A stretch of DNA of 64,000 nt, taken from positions 124,001-188,000 of the forward strand of contig NZ_LTAZ01000012.1 in NCBI RefSeq assembly GCF_001593955.1, read 5' to 3'. This document shows positions 35,620 to 45,098 of the stretch, piece after piece. A model generated the notes under the pieces. It was not told the origin of the DNA, searched no databases, and saw nothing but the letters and a program-made list of their open reading frames with translations. This DNA is from Halalkalicoccus paucihalophilus. Its GTDB lineage: Archaea; Halobacteriota; Halobacteria; Halobacteriales; Halalkalicoccaceae. Numbering within the stretch: position 1 is the first letter of the stretch; every line of letters starts with the position of its first letter. The position numbers were made by a program, and so were the translations under genes.

Positions 35620-37299
35620 ATGATTACTGACGGCCAATCCGTTGATGGCGCTCAGTGGTGGAAAGAAAGCGTCGTCTACCAAGTGTATCCCAAGAGTTTC
35701 AACGATACAAATGGCGACGGGATCGGTGACCTCCCAGGAATCATTGAGAAGGTCGACTACCTTGCTGATCTCGGGGTGGACGTTATCTGGCTCAACCCTG
35801 TCTATGCATCGCCTATGGCCGACAACGGCTACGATATCGCCGATTATCGGGCGATTCATCCGGCATTTGGAACGATGGACGACTGGGAACGACTGCTTGA
35901 GGAACTTCATGACCGAGATATGCGTTTGATCATGGATCTGGTGGTGAACCACACATCCGACGAACACGAATGGTTCATCCGATCGCGCGAAGGTGATCCT
36001 GAGTATGATGAGTACTACTATTGGCAGGATACTGATGAGCGCCCAAACAACTGGGAGTCGTTTTTTGGAGGCTCTGCGTGGAGCTATGACGAAACGCGGG
36101 ACGAATACTATCTTCACTTATTTGATGAGAAACAGCCTGATCTGAACTGGCGAAACGAGGCCGTTCGTCAGGATGTCTTCGAGATGATGCGGTGGTGGCT
36201 TGAGAAGGGAATTGATGGCTTTCGGATGGATGTCATCAATCTCATTTCGAAGACTGAAGGATTGCCTGACGATACAGTAGATGGTGAGATGACTGGCGCA
36301 GAACACTTCGTTAGCGGGCCGAAGTTCAAGGCGTATCTCACTGAATTGGTGACCGAAACCGTCGGAAACTATGATGTGATGACTGTCGGAGAAATGATCG
36401 GAGTCGATGCCGAGGAAGCACAAGAGTACGTCGGTGAGGATGGTCTCTCGATGCTCATTCATTTTGAGCATATGGGTGTCGATACTGGTGACGATGGGAA
36501 GTGGGATGTCGCGACGCTTGATCTACTCGGACTTAAACGGATCATCACCGACTGGCAAGAGACCCTCGCAGACAGTGGGTGGAACTGCCTCTATCTAAGT
36601 AATCACGATCAGCCACGTGCAGTCTCACGGTTCGGTCACGACGAAGAATTCCGTCGTGAGTCTGCGAAAATGCTCGCTACGTTTCTCTTTACACTGCAGG
36701 GGACACCATTCATTTACCAAGGCCAGGAGATCGGGATGACGAACACCTCGTTTGCAGAGTCGTCACAGATCCGTGATGTTGAAGCGCGGAACTTCGTCGA
36801 GAATGCCTTAGATTCCGATGCGTACGAGTCATATGAAGAAGTTCGTCCGATCGTTGAATCTCGCAGCCGGGACAATACGCGAACGCCGATGCAGTGGTCC
36901 GATACTCGGAACGCAGGATTCAGTGAGGGTGAGCCCTGGATCGGCGTTAACGAAGATTACGAGACTGTTAACGTCGAGGCCGCCCGCGACGATCCTGAGT
37001 CTGTTTGGCATTACTACCGCGATCTGATCGACCTCCGTGAGGCTCTCGATGTGTTTGTCTACGGTGAGTACGACCTCTTGCTTCCTGATCACACAGAGGT
37101 ATTCGCGTATCGACGCACACTCGCTGACGATGAACTCATCGTGGTCTGTAACTTCTTCGACAGTGAACTCTCCATCGACCTTCCCCAATTGACTGGTGAT
37201 GAGACGCCCGAACTGCTGATTGGAAACTACGAGGATACTGATGCTCCTGCGGGGGACATTGATCTGCGGCCCTATGAAGCGCGTATTTACAAACGATAG
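35620..37299 (+). CDS. GH13 alpha-glucosidase / oligo-1,6-glucosidase
   Basis: I place the start at ATG 35620 (559 residues); 11 further codons upstream are less likely. The N-terminus WWKESVVYQVYPKSFNDTNG is typical of GH13 alpha-glucosidases. Conserved regions are MDLVVNHTS, GFRMDVINL with nucleophile Asp204, MTVGEMIG with acid/base Glu258, and LSNHDQPR with Asp330. No signal peptide, so it acts in the cytoplasm on imported maltose-like oligosaccharides. Next to it is a decayed GH97 glucosidase and, 11 kb on, a sugar transporter. Confidence 0.92.
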   Translation: MITDGQSVDGAQWWKESVVYQVYPKSFNDTNGDGIGDLPGIIEKVDYLADLGVDVIWLNPVYASPMADNGYDIADYRAIHPAFGTMDDWERLLEELHDRDMRLIMDLVVNHTSDEHEWFIRSREGDPEYDEYYYWQDTDERPNNWESFFGGSAWSYDETRDEYYLHLFDEKQPDLNWRNEAVRQDVFEMMRWWLEKGIDGFRMDVINLISKTEGLPDDTVDGEMTGAEHFVSGPKFKAYLTELVTETVGNYDVMTVGEMIGVDAEEAQEYVGEDGLSMLIHFEHMGVDTGDDGKWDVATLDLLGLKRIITDWQETLADSGWNCLYLSNHDQPRAVSRFGHDEEFRRESAKMLATFLFTLQGTPFIYQGQEIGMTNTSFAESSQIRDVEARNFVENALDSDAYESYEEVRPIVESRSRDNTRTPMQWSDTRNAGFSEGEPWIGVNEDYETVNVEAARDDPESVWHYYRDLIDLREALDVFVYGEYDLLLPDHTEVFAYRRTLADDELIVVCNFFDSELSIDLPQLTGDETPELLIGNYEDTDAPAGDIDLRPYEARIYKR

Positions 37300-37414
37300 C
37301 CGGATCGACTACGACCCCTCCATTCGTTCATACGTCGCTCGTTCACAGACAGGGCAATACCGACGATCTCCCTACTTCAATCTTATAGGTCGTCTCGGAC
37401 TCCAAGTGCAAGCG

Positions 37415-38082
37415 TCACTTACAGTGAAGGATGAACCCGCCGTTGGCAGGTACATCGATCGAGAGTTCGATAGTCGACTCACAGACCACGGTTTCGCGAA
37501 TTAGTTCCTCGCCAGTCCGTCCTTAACAAGCGTCACATCGAAGTCGTCGTCAAGGAAATCAAGTGGGAGTGTGACCGTGCATGGCGCACCAGCAGTGATA
37601 CAGCCAATAAACCATTCGTCATCGCATCGGCGGGCGAACGTTGCTTCCGAACCGGGGTATCCACGCAGAAGCCGTGTCTCATCCCATGCAGCAGGGACTC
37701 GTTCGAGAAAACGCTCAGCGATAGGCTATTCGGCGTACGAATCGATACTGTCGGCGAAGTGCTGAAGCCCGGACTCACAGATCACCGATAGCGCGAGTTC
37801 GTGGCCGACCGTTGTGTGTCGCGTCTCGGCCGAGAACGTCACGGCGTATAGTCCATCGGTCCAACGACGTTGCGCGTGAACGGGATCGTGACGTTATTTT
37901 CCGGAGTGATCGTTCCGAACTTCAGATGCTCGGCACCGAGGACACCCTCGTAGGTGAGGACGTGGGGCCAGCGCCGACGAAGGCCAGTCGGGACGACGGA
38001 GCCATGGAAGTTGATCAGCAGTTCCCGCTCCGCCGTATCAGCCATCAACATATCATAGAACTGTAATCGACCCTGTTCATGT
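37415..38082 (-). pseudogene. GH97 glycoside hydrolase pseudogene, C-terminal piece
   Basis: The minus strand reads EQGRLQFYDMLMADTAEREL, then INFHGSVVPTGLRRRWPHVL, then NNVTIPFTRNVVGPMDYTP, all GH97 hallmarks. A later segment, FLERVPAAWDETRLLRGYPG, follows an in-frame TAG, and a frameshift precedes the last stretch IRETVVCESTIELSIDVPAN, which ends at a TGA (37415-37417). The N-terminal piece lies across the IS element at 39557-39716. GH97 enzymes are alpha-glucosidases/galactosidases. The gene is dead. Confidence 0.75.
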
Positions 38083-39556
38083 AAACTACCCCACCCTACT
38101 CCCTCGGCGCACACGCGCCTCGGTCCTTGAGGGTGGGGCTTTGATGTGGACTCCCGGCAATCAGTCGCCAGCAATAGGCTGGTGACTCTTGCCGTTCAAC
38201 GTCCCACCATTCACACGCACGTCTACTGGTGCGTCTCCGCTCCCCGACGTGGGCGAGGAACGGAGTCTGTGGTGTCGCTTCCGAGCGTATCGTAGCCCGA
38301 TATTCTTCGCGGCGTTGTAATCCGCGTTGACCTCGTAGCCGCACTTCTGGCAATGAAAGTGCTCACCGTCACGGTTCGCTTCGTGCGTGAACCCACAGTC
38401 CGTCCGAGAACAGCGTTGGGACGTGTGGTTCGGCGCAACCTGCTTCGCCATGACGCCGCGTTCCCGGGCCTTGTACTCGACGTATTCATACAGGCGTCGG
38501 AACGCCCAGATGTGGTGCCACTTCGCCTGCGAAAGCCGCTCGCGGATGTCTGTGAGGTCCTCGAACGCGATTACGTCGCACCCGTTCTCGACGGCTTCCG
38601 TGACGATTTCGTTGGCGACGATATGGATGTACTGCTTTCGCCACGCTTCTTCTCGCTTGCCGAGGCGAAGGAGCGCGTTGTGCGCGGCTTGCGTTCCGCG
38701 CTGTTGCATCTCTCCCCGTCGTTTCTCGAACTCGCGGCACCAATGGTCGTACCCGTCACCCTGCCAGAACGTGCCGGTCGAAGCCACTGTGAGGCTGTTG
38801 ACGCCGAGGTCGATACCGAGGACTGTTTGTTTTTGGTGCTCGGTATCTTCCGAAACCACGGATTCATCAGAATCGTCCTTCCGCGTCGTGATGTGGAAGT
38901 AGAACTCGTCGGTCGCCTTGTCGTATTGCAGTGTACTCGCCCGGAACTCGTAGTCCTCCGAGAGAACGTATCTTTCGTAGGGGGTCGGACTGTCTGCCGG
39001 AAGTTCGAAGTCACACTCGACGCGCCCGTTGACGGTCGAGAGGGACACACGGTCGCGGTAGAAGGTCGCGCTCCGCTTGTCGTAGACCATGCTCCATGAC
39101 GTGAACTCCGGCTGGCTCACCCGTTTACCTTGTTTCCACCGTTCGACGCACCCTTTCGTCGCTTGGACGGCGCGTCGGATGGCTTCTTGAACGAGGTTCG
39201 CGGTGAGGTCCGTTTCCTCTCGTAGTTCCGTGTAGAGCGTGCCCCGTGCTGTCGTGTTCGCCGTAACGCAATTCGTGTAGGAGTCGTCGCCCCAACAGAA
39301 CTCGGCGGCGCGGTTCGCACAGTGAAGGAACTGTCGAGCGGATTCGTGGAGGTCATCGCGGTGCTCATCGGGAACGATTAGTTTGACCGGCGCGGTTCGA
39401 CGCACCTCCAGGTTTCAGATTACCGCCCAACGGCATTTAAAGAAACTGATTGTATAGTGCGGAACAGACGTATGTGCCCAGCTTCGCAACGCGCTCCTCC
39501 CCTCCCTACTCACTCGCTCCGCTCGTTTGTTGAGGAAGGGGACTCCGCGCTTTCTG
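38083..39556 (-). mobile_element. IS1341-type (tnpB-only) element inserted in the GH97 gene
   Basis: Its left end (39475-39556) carries the GGAGTCCCCTTCCTCAAC motif shared with other copies. Its right end (38083-38160) has CCCCACCCTCAAGG and then GAGTAGGGTGGGGTAGTTTA. GH97 coding sequence stops at KVDFMD on one side and resumes at EQGRLQ on the other, fixing the insertion to a few bases. Confidence 0.75.
38161..39405 (-). CDS. tnpB: TnpB RNA-guided nuclease/transposase-associated protein
   Basis: 414 residues from a GTG start that lies just after a GGAGG. The split RuvC nuclease is complete: GIDLGVNSLTVAS (Asp), VIAFEDLTDI (Glu) and [13 protein letters not shown] (Asp). The zinc finger CSRTDCGF...CQKCGYE is present between the last two motifs. 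TnpB proteins cleave DNA guided by an RNA from the element's 3' end. No tnpA is present in this element, so it would depend on a transposase elsewhere. All key residues are intact. Confidence 0.92.
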   Translation of the reverse strand: MRRTAPVKLIVPDEHRDDLHESARQFLHCANRAAEFCWGDDSYTNCVTANTTARGTLYTELREETDLTANLVQEAIRRAVQATKGCVERWKQGKRVSQPEFTSWSMVYDKRSATFYRDRVSLSTVNGRVECDFELPADSPTPYERYVLSEDYEFRASTLQYDKATDEFYFHITTRKDDSDESVVSEDTEHQKQTVLGIDLGVNSLTVASTGTFWQGDGYDHWCREFEKRRGEMQQRGTQAAHNALLRLGKREEAWRKQYIHIVANEIVTEAVENGCDVIAFEDLTDIRERLSQAKWHHIWAFRRLYEYVEYKARERGVMAKQVAPNHTSQRCSRTDCGFTHEANRDGEHFHCQKCGYEVNADYNAAKNIGLRYARKRHHRLRSSPTSGSGDAPVDVRVNGGTLNGKSHQPIAGD

Positions 39557-39716
39557 CTTTAGTCCATGAAGTCGACCTTGATGCCATCAATGTCCCACTC
39601 AGCCCATCGATTCAGTTTCTCGTGGCGTTCATCAGCGGGATGGAGATCACTCCAGTGTGCCCAGAGGAAGACGCCGACATCCCGATCGTGAGCCTACTTG
39701 ACGAGCTCACGCATCA
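39557..39716 (-). pseudogene. GH97 pseudogene, middle piece with catalytic region
   Basis: Reads LMRELVK-stop, then AHDRDVGVFLWAHWSDLHPA and DERHEKLNRWAEWDIDGIKV followed by DFMD, where the IS begins. It matches the GH97 barrel region. The N-terminal half of the gene is gone; the fragment runs directly into the cupin 3' end, a deletion junction near 39710. Confidence 0.7.
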
Positions 39717-40099
39717 GTCGACGGATCGTACTCCTGCGCGTCATCGACCGAGGGTGCACCGATAGCGAGGACACGAACCGGTCCGTCTGCAGATTCGGGA
39801 TTGAATGCCCGCTGTGGACTTCCAGGATCGACAAACAGCGCTTGATCAGCTTCAACGACGTACTCTTCGTCCGGTGTCTCGACGTGCAGCGTCCCATTAA
39901 GCACATAGAACGCTTCGATCTGTTCATCGTGATAGTGATAGCTCAATCCTGATTGCTCACCGGGAGAGAGTTCATAGACGCGAAGACCGAGTTTCGAATC
40001 CTGGTAGTCGTATCCAGCTGCGACGCTCAATGAACGGACGTCTGTCGGGCGGTCGTCCCATTGGTCGAGATCGGCAGCATCGATGAGATGATATCCCAT
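39707..40099 (-). CDS. cupin-2 domain protein
   Basis: The 130-residue single cupin has motif 1 GLSYHYHDEQIEAFYVLNG, with His and Glu metal ligands, and motif 2 DQALFVDPGSPQRAFNPES. It probably binds a metal and a small ligand; function ranges from isomerase to storage. Its last codons overlap the GH97 remnant, so the C-terminus may have been altered by the deletion. The metal-binding core is complete. Confidence 0.8.
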   Translation of the reverse strand: MGYHLIDAADLDQWDDRPTDVRSLSVAAGYDYQDSKLGLRVYELSPGEQSGLSYHYHDEQIEAFYVLNGTLHVETPDEEYVVEADQALFVDPGSPQRAFNPESADGPVRVLAIGAPSVDDAQEYDPSTDA

Positions 40100-40282
40100 A
40101 TACTCCTCAACCGATAGTAGCTACTAAACTACTGGCATGAGGTATTGATGAACAACCAGACACGTATAGTACATATATTGACGGACTTAGCAGCAGTTGA
40201 GAGAAAGCTTGTAAATTTAAAACGCATGACGAACGTTCACTGAAGAAGTGCGCAACTACACAATGCTCTCCGATCGTATTTC

Positions 40283-41911
40283 TCAGTAGCCCTGAGCGTT
40301 CCCATCCTTGCGCGGCTCGGTCGCACCCGAAAGGACGCCTTGCTCGTTGCGGGCGATCTGGGCGCCGCCGAACATACCGGGTGAAAGGATACAGATGTCG
40401 TGCTCTTTCCGTACGAGCTTCGCAACCACGCTGGTGTCGAAATGCGGCTCAACTGCAAGTTGGCCGTCCTCTCGGTAGCGCCACCGGGGCTCGTCTAAGG
40501 CACGTTGTAGGGGCATGCCATAATCAACAATATTGCTGATCAGCTGGACGTGGCCCTGTGGCTGCATGTACCCACCCATCACACCAAAACCGGCCCAATC
40601 GTCTTCTCCGAACTGGACGAGACCGGGAATAAGCGTGTGAAACGGACGCTTACCCGGTTCGAGGCCATTAGGATGGTCCGGATCAAGCGAAAACGACGAC
40701 CCACGGTTCTGTAGTGCGATCCCCGTCTCGCCGGCGACGACTCCCGACCCGAAGCCGGCGAACCGCGAGTTGATGTACGAAACCACGTTGCCCTCCTCGT
40801 CGGCAGCGGTCAGCAGGACTGTATCGGCGTCCTCCACGTTGGCATTCGGAATCCCGACCGAAACGTCGTTGTTTGCGGTCTCACCAACGGACTGAGCGCG
40901 ACGTTTAGCCCAATTTTTCGACCCGAGCGGGGGATGGTCGGCGTACTCGGGATCCGTGATGTAGTGATGCCCGTCGTGGAATGCGAGTTTCATCGCCTCG
41001 ACGAGGGCATGGATACGCTCCGGAGAGTTTCGCTTGTGTTCGCCTGCACCGAGCTCCTCGGCGATGTTGAGCGCTTCCAGTGCGATCAGTCCCTGATTAT
41101 TCGGCGGGAGTTCGAATACTTCCGCCCCGTTGTACGTCGTCGAGACGGGTTCTGGCCACTCGACTTCGAAGGCCGCGAGATCATCAACAGTCAAGAAGCC
41201 ACCTTCTTTTTGGACTTCTGTCGCGATCTCCTCAGCGATTTCGCCGTCATAAACAACGTCGGCACTCTCCTCAGCGATCAACTCCAGTGACGCGCCGAGC
41301 TTCGGGAGCGTAACGTGCTGACCGGTTTCCGGGGCGGAACCGTCGAACAGGAACGCCTCGCGAGCGTGGTCAGTCTCAAATAAGTCCTCTCCGTGTTGCC
41401 ATTGAGCCGAGACAACCTCCGAAACTGGATATCCGTCCGTTGCGTACCGGATTGCGGGCTGGAGCAACCGACCAAGATCGAAGGTCCCGAAGCGATCCGC
41501 AGTGGCCTCCCAACCACGGGCGGTCCCGGGAACAGTCACCGCGTGCGCACCCGTTTCAGGCATCTCGACGCTCGCAGGATCCATAACCTCCGAGGAATCA
41601 TCGTCGGCGACTGCCTCGCGAACGGCCTCGATCGTCGCTCCAGCAGGAGCGCCGCCACAGGCACGCATCGCACCGATATTACCATCGGCAGTTCGGTAGA
41701 GCGCGAACACGTCGCCACCTAATCCAGTCGAGGTTGGTTCGACAACGTTGAGTGCTGCAGCGGTCGCGACCGCTGCGTCAAAGGCATTGCCACCGTCACG
41801 CATGATGGCGATTCCTGCTTCTGCGGCGAGAGGTTGGCTTGTTGAGACGACACCACGCTGTCCGTAGACGGTCGACCGACGGGAGGAAAAACGATCCAGA
41901 TCGGGATCCAT
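40283..41911 (-). CDS. ggt: gamma-glutamyltransferase
   Basis: I place the start at ATG 41911 (542 residues); the frame is open further up but enters unrelated DNA. Features are GIAIMRDGGNAFDAAVATAA, the autoprocessing site DADTVLLTAAD with nucleophile Thr364, and the downstream GFGSGVVAGETGIALQNRG and PGKRPFHTLIPG. Ggt enzymes cleave gamma-glutamyl bonds, for example of gamma-glutamylcysteine, the main haloarchaeal thiol. There is no signal peptide, as in cytoplasmic YwrD-type enzymes. Confidence 0.9.
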   Translation of the reverse strand: MDPDLDRFSSRRSTVYGQRGVVSTSQPLAAEAGIAIMRDGGNAFDAAVATAAALNVVEPTSTGLGGDVFALYRTADGNIGAMRACGGAPAGATIEAVREAVADDDSSEVMDPASVEMPETGAHAVTVPGTARGWEATADRFGTFDLGRLLQPAIRYATDGYPVSEVVSAQWQHGEDLFETDHAREAFLFDGSAPETGQHVTLPKLGASLELIAEESADVVYDGEIAEEIATEVQKEGGFLTVDDLAAFEVEWPEPVSTTYNGAEVFELPPNNQGLIALEALNIAEELGAGEHKRNSPERIHALVEAMKLAFHDGHHYITDPEYADHPPLGSKNWAKRRAQSVGETANNDVSVGIPNANVEDADTVLLTAADEEGNVVSYINSRFAGFGSGVVAGETGIALQNRGSSFSLDPDHPNGLEPGKRPFHTLIPGLVQFGEDDWAGFGVMGGYMQPQGHVQLISNIVDYGMPLQRALDEPRWRYREDGQLAVEPHFDTSVVAKLVRKEHDICILSPGMFGGAQIARNEQGVLSGATEPRKDGNAQGY

Positions 41912-41959
41912 AACCTGCTTTCTCGAACGCTCATAGTAAATCATAGTGATCGAAGCCCT

Positions 41960-42140
41960 TGCCCAGAAAGGGCTGATAGAACTTCTGTCGAACAGTCGCA
42001 ACCGGGTATCAGCGTCATGGGAGTGTTCCTCCGGATGCCCAAATACAAGTGCGAACGCAAAAACGCACTTCGTCGCCGTTGATCCACGAGAAACGACTAC
42101 AGAGTGTTCTGCCTCTGGCATCGAAATCGAGAAGTCACAT
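41960..42140 (+). pseudogene. tnpB remnant with indels
   Basis: Segments NSRNRVSASW, VFLRMPKYKCERK (shifted frame) and THFVAVDPRETTTECSASGI align in order with NSRNTASAAW..., YKCKREGTHCVAVNPRGTTK of the tnpB at 58.7 kb. Two indels shift the middle. It stops abruptly where family X copy 3 begins. Confidence 0.6.
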
Positions 42141-42221
42141 CCCGGTGAGTTCGATCTCCGGACTGTCGAGAAGCCGTACTACCAGCAGTATCGAGAGACA
42201 TACGATGGCGGCCGGTGGTGA
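42141..42221 (+). pseudogene. decayed 3' end of family X, copy 3
   Basis: Reads HPGEFDLRTVEKPYYQQYRE, then TYDGGRW and stop, in the same frame as the tnpB remnant. It is joined to that remnant by a recombination or insertion junction. Hairpin R4 starts 57 nt after the stop. Confidence 0.5.
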
Positions 42222-42278
42222 GGAGCGTATCCGTTGATTAGCACTAACAGAGGGTAGTCGTTCCTCAAAAGGAGTTTG

Positions 42279-42322
42279 CCTTGTGCAACACCTCGCATTC
42301 GGGGTCGTTTCGTTGCACAAGG
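42279..42322. repeat. hairpin repeat, copy R4
   Basis: Arms CCTTGTGCAAC/GTTGCACAAGG, 22-nt unique loop. The downstream about 130 bp (GATGGGACAATCAGTACTCT as landmark) match those after R1 and R5. Confidence 0.75.
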
Positions 42323-42481
42323 TTGACCGCGTCACGAGAGGAGTCCGTACGCACAGTCGCAGATGGGACAATCAGTACTCTATTCCTCAAAACGTGCTAG
42401 AGACGGGATACTGCATACAAGGGTGTATTCAGCGATCCTCTCCCGAAATTTTGCCACCTACTCGGTCTACAGTCGAGACCG

Positions 42482-45040
42482 TTACTCGAATCGGTCGGGC
42501 TTGATGCCGGCCAATCGGAGCGCGTTCGTCGTCACGCCGAGGCTCATCCCCATATCGCCGACGATGATTGCTACCGCGACGTTCACCAGCCCGAACGGCA
42601 CCCCGACCGCGAGTAGCGCCTTCACACCGATGCTGGCCCAGATGTTCTGCCGGATAACCCCGTTCGCCGTCCCCGACAGCGCGTAGAGGTAGGGGAGTTT
42701 CGACAGGTCGTCGGCCATCAGCGCGACATCCGCTGACTCGACCGCCGTGTCGGTACCCGCCGCACCCATCGCGACCCCAACCGTTGCCGTCGCGAGGGCC
42801 GGCGCGTCGTTTACCCCGTCGCCGACCATCAGTACGCCGCCGTACTCTTTATCGAGCGTAGTCACCACCTCGGCCTTGTCCTCGGGCAGTAACTCGGCAC
42901 GTACCTCGTCGACGCCCGCCGCCTCCCCGACCGCTCGGGCGGTCACCTCGTTGTCCCCGGTGAGCATTACGACGCGTTCGACGCCGAGGTCATGGAGTCG
43001 TTCGATCATCCGCTTTGCCTCCGGGCGTATCTCGTCGGCCACTGCCACGGCACCGACGAGTCGCTCCTCGGTGCCGACGAGGACGACTGTCTTCCCCTCG
43101 GACTGGAGTGATTCGACTGTCTCACCACTGACGGTCGAACCGCCACTGCTGTCGGACGGCTCGACGGCGACGCCACCATCTGAGGCAATGTGGCCGTCGA
43201 ACGAGACCCCCAATTCCTCGAACAGTGCGGGTTTCCCGACGAAGTACGCCTCACCTTCTACGTCGGCTCGCACCCCCTTCCCGGTCAGGCTCTCGAATCC
43301 AGAAACGGTACCCGAGTCGATGCCCTCCGCCTCGGCAGTCCCCACGATAGCCTCCCCGATGGGGTGTTCGCTACGAGCCTCCAGACTCGACGCCACGGCC
43401 AGCACCGATTTGCGGGTCTCACCCTCCGCGGGGACGACGTCGGTGACGGTTAATTCGCCGTGTGTGAGTGTCCCCGTCTTATCGAATGCGACTGCACCGA
43501 CCATCCCAACCGATTCGAGGTGCGTCCCGCCCTTGATAAGGACGCCGTTCTTCGCGGCGCTCGTAATGCCGGAGACGACGCTGACGGGCGTGCTGATGAC
43601 CAATGCACACGGACACGAGAGGACGAGCAACGCGAGGCCACGCTTGAACCATGTCGCCCACTCGCCCGTAAATACGACCGACTGGCCGGCGAGGTTCAAT
43701 GAGATGGCGCCGTCGATGATTAACGGTGGCACCACGGTGATGAGGACGGCCAGCGTGACGATCACCGGTGTGTACTGGCCGGCGAACCGATCGACGAACC
43801 GCTCGTGTTCGGTCTTGTCCCGCTGGGCGTCCTCAACGAGTTTGACGATACGGGCCAGCGTACTGTCCTCGGCTGCCGCCGTCACCTCGATTTCGAGGTA
43901 CCCCTCTTCGTTGATAGTGCCGGCGTACACCTCGTCACCATCGGTCTTGTCCACGGGGACACTCTCACCGGTGATGGGTGCCTGATTGACCGCACTCTCG
44001 CCGTCGACGACAGTGCCATCGGCGGGAATGCGATCGCCCGGACGGGCGATAACGGAATCGCCGACACGTAGCTCTTCTACCGGGACGGTTATTTCCTCGC
44101 CGTCGCGTCGCACGGTTGCGGTCGTGGGCGAAAGGTCGACCAATTCGCGGAGAGAAGACCGAGCACGATCCATTGCGTACTCCTCCATCAACTCGGCAAT
44201 GCTGAACAACACGGCAAGCATACCGGCTTCGAGGTAGAGTGCTTCACCGAAGACGACGCTCGCGGTCAGTGCGCCGATGATGCCAAGGCTCATCAACAGG
44301 TCGATGTCAAGCGAGCGGGTACGTGCCGAGTAATAGCCGTTGCGGAGAATCTGCTCGCCGCTGATGACCGCACCGGCGAAGTAGAGTCCCTCGGTGGTAC
44401 CGAACCCGCGCCCGAGGACGGAGACAAGCGTCACGTCAAGGCCCGATAGCAAGAACTGGACGGCGAGGCCAACAAGCAAGAGGCTACCACCGACCCACGT
44501 CTTGAGCGCGCGTGGACTCAGCCATACGTCTCGCGCACGGCTCTCCTCGACGAGGGCGTCCTCCGCTGCGTCCGGTCCAGTTTCTTCGATCTCATATCCT
44601 GCACTTTCGATGGCAGCAACGAGGTTGGCCCGAGAGGTCTGCTCCGGGTCATAGGTCACAATGACGGTGCCGGTCGTCGGGAGCGTCTCACGGTCCTGAA
44701 TCCCGGCGGTGGAATCGAGTGCGTTCTCGATTTTTCCAGCGCAAGATGCGCAGTCCATCGTCGGGACGTCGAATCGTTCGGTCTCCATGTCGTCGCGTGA
44801 CTCGACATCGTAGCCGGCGGTCTGCACGCGTTCGATGACGGCATCGACACCGACCGTCTCAGGGAGGTACTCGACGTGGACGGTGCCGGTCATTACCTGC
44901 GGTTCGACGGTGACAATACCGTCGAGTTTCGAGACACTGTTAACGATCTTCTCCGCGCAAGAGGGACAATCCATCCCCGGCACCTCAAGCCTCACGGTTC
45001 GAGATATAAGATCGTCCGAACCGGGTGCGTTCGTATTCAT
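42482..45040 (-). CDS. P1B-type heavy-metal ATPase, Zn/Cd class
   Basis: I place the start at ATG 45040 (852 residues); GTG 45055 sits inside a GGAGGTG sequence that is probably the ribosome binding site. Two N-terminal HMA domains carry GMDCPSCAEKI (Cys25, Cys28) and TMDCASCAGKI. Then come TGES, the transmembrane CPC motif SCPCALVISTPVSVVSG, DKTGTLT with the phosphorylated Asp, SEHPIG and GDGVNDAPAL. The CPCALVISTP context is that of Zn/Cd/Pb exporters rather than copper ones. A Bat-type regulator precedes it by 58 bp. Confidence 0.9.
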   Translation of the reverse strand: MNTNAPGSDDLISRTVRLEVPGMDCPSCAEKIVNSVSKLDGIVTVEPQVMTGTVHVEYLPETVGVDAVIERVQTAGYDVESRDDMETERFDVPTMDCASCAGKIENALDSTAGIQDRETLPTTGTVIVTYDPEQTSRANLVAAIESAGYEIEETGPDAAEDALVEESRARDVWLSPRALKTWVGGSLLLVGLAVQFLLSGLDVTLVSVLGRGFGTTEGLYFAGAVISGEQILRNGYYSARTRSLDIDLLMSLGIIGALTASVVFGEALYLEAGMLAVLFSIAELMEEYAMDRARSSLRELVDLSPTTATVRRDGEEITVPVEELRVGDSVIARPGDRIPADGTVVDGESAVNQAPITGESVPVDKTDGDEVYAGTINEEGYLEIEVTAAAEDSTLARIVKLVEDAQRDKTEHERFVDRFAGQYTPVIVTLAVLITVVPPLIIDGAISLNLAGQSVVFTGEWATWFKRGLALLVLSCPCALVISTPVSVVSGITSAAKNGVLIKGGTHLESVGMVGAVAFDKTGTLTHGELTVTDVVPAEGETRKSVLAVASSLEARSEHPIGEAIVGTAEAEGIDSGTVSGFESLTGKGVRADVEGEAYFVGKPALFEELGVSFDGHIASDGGVAVEPSDSSGGSTVSGETVESLQSEGKTVVLVGTEERLVGAVAVADEIRPEAKRMIERLHDLGVERVVMLTGDNEVTARAVGEAAGVDEVRAELLPEDKAEVVTTLDKEYGGVLMVGDGVNDAPALATATVGVAMGAAGTDTAVESADVALMADDLSKLPYLYALSGTANGVIRQNIWASIGVKALLAVGVPFGLVNVAVAIIVGDMGMSLGVTTNALRLAGIKPDRFE

Positions 45041-45098
45041 TGTGTATACAGACACCTCCGTAGGACAAGCCCCTTCGTTTGGTGTGTACCAACTCCGA

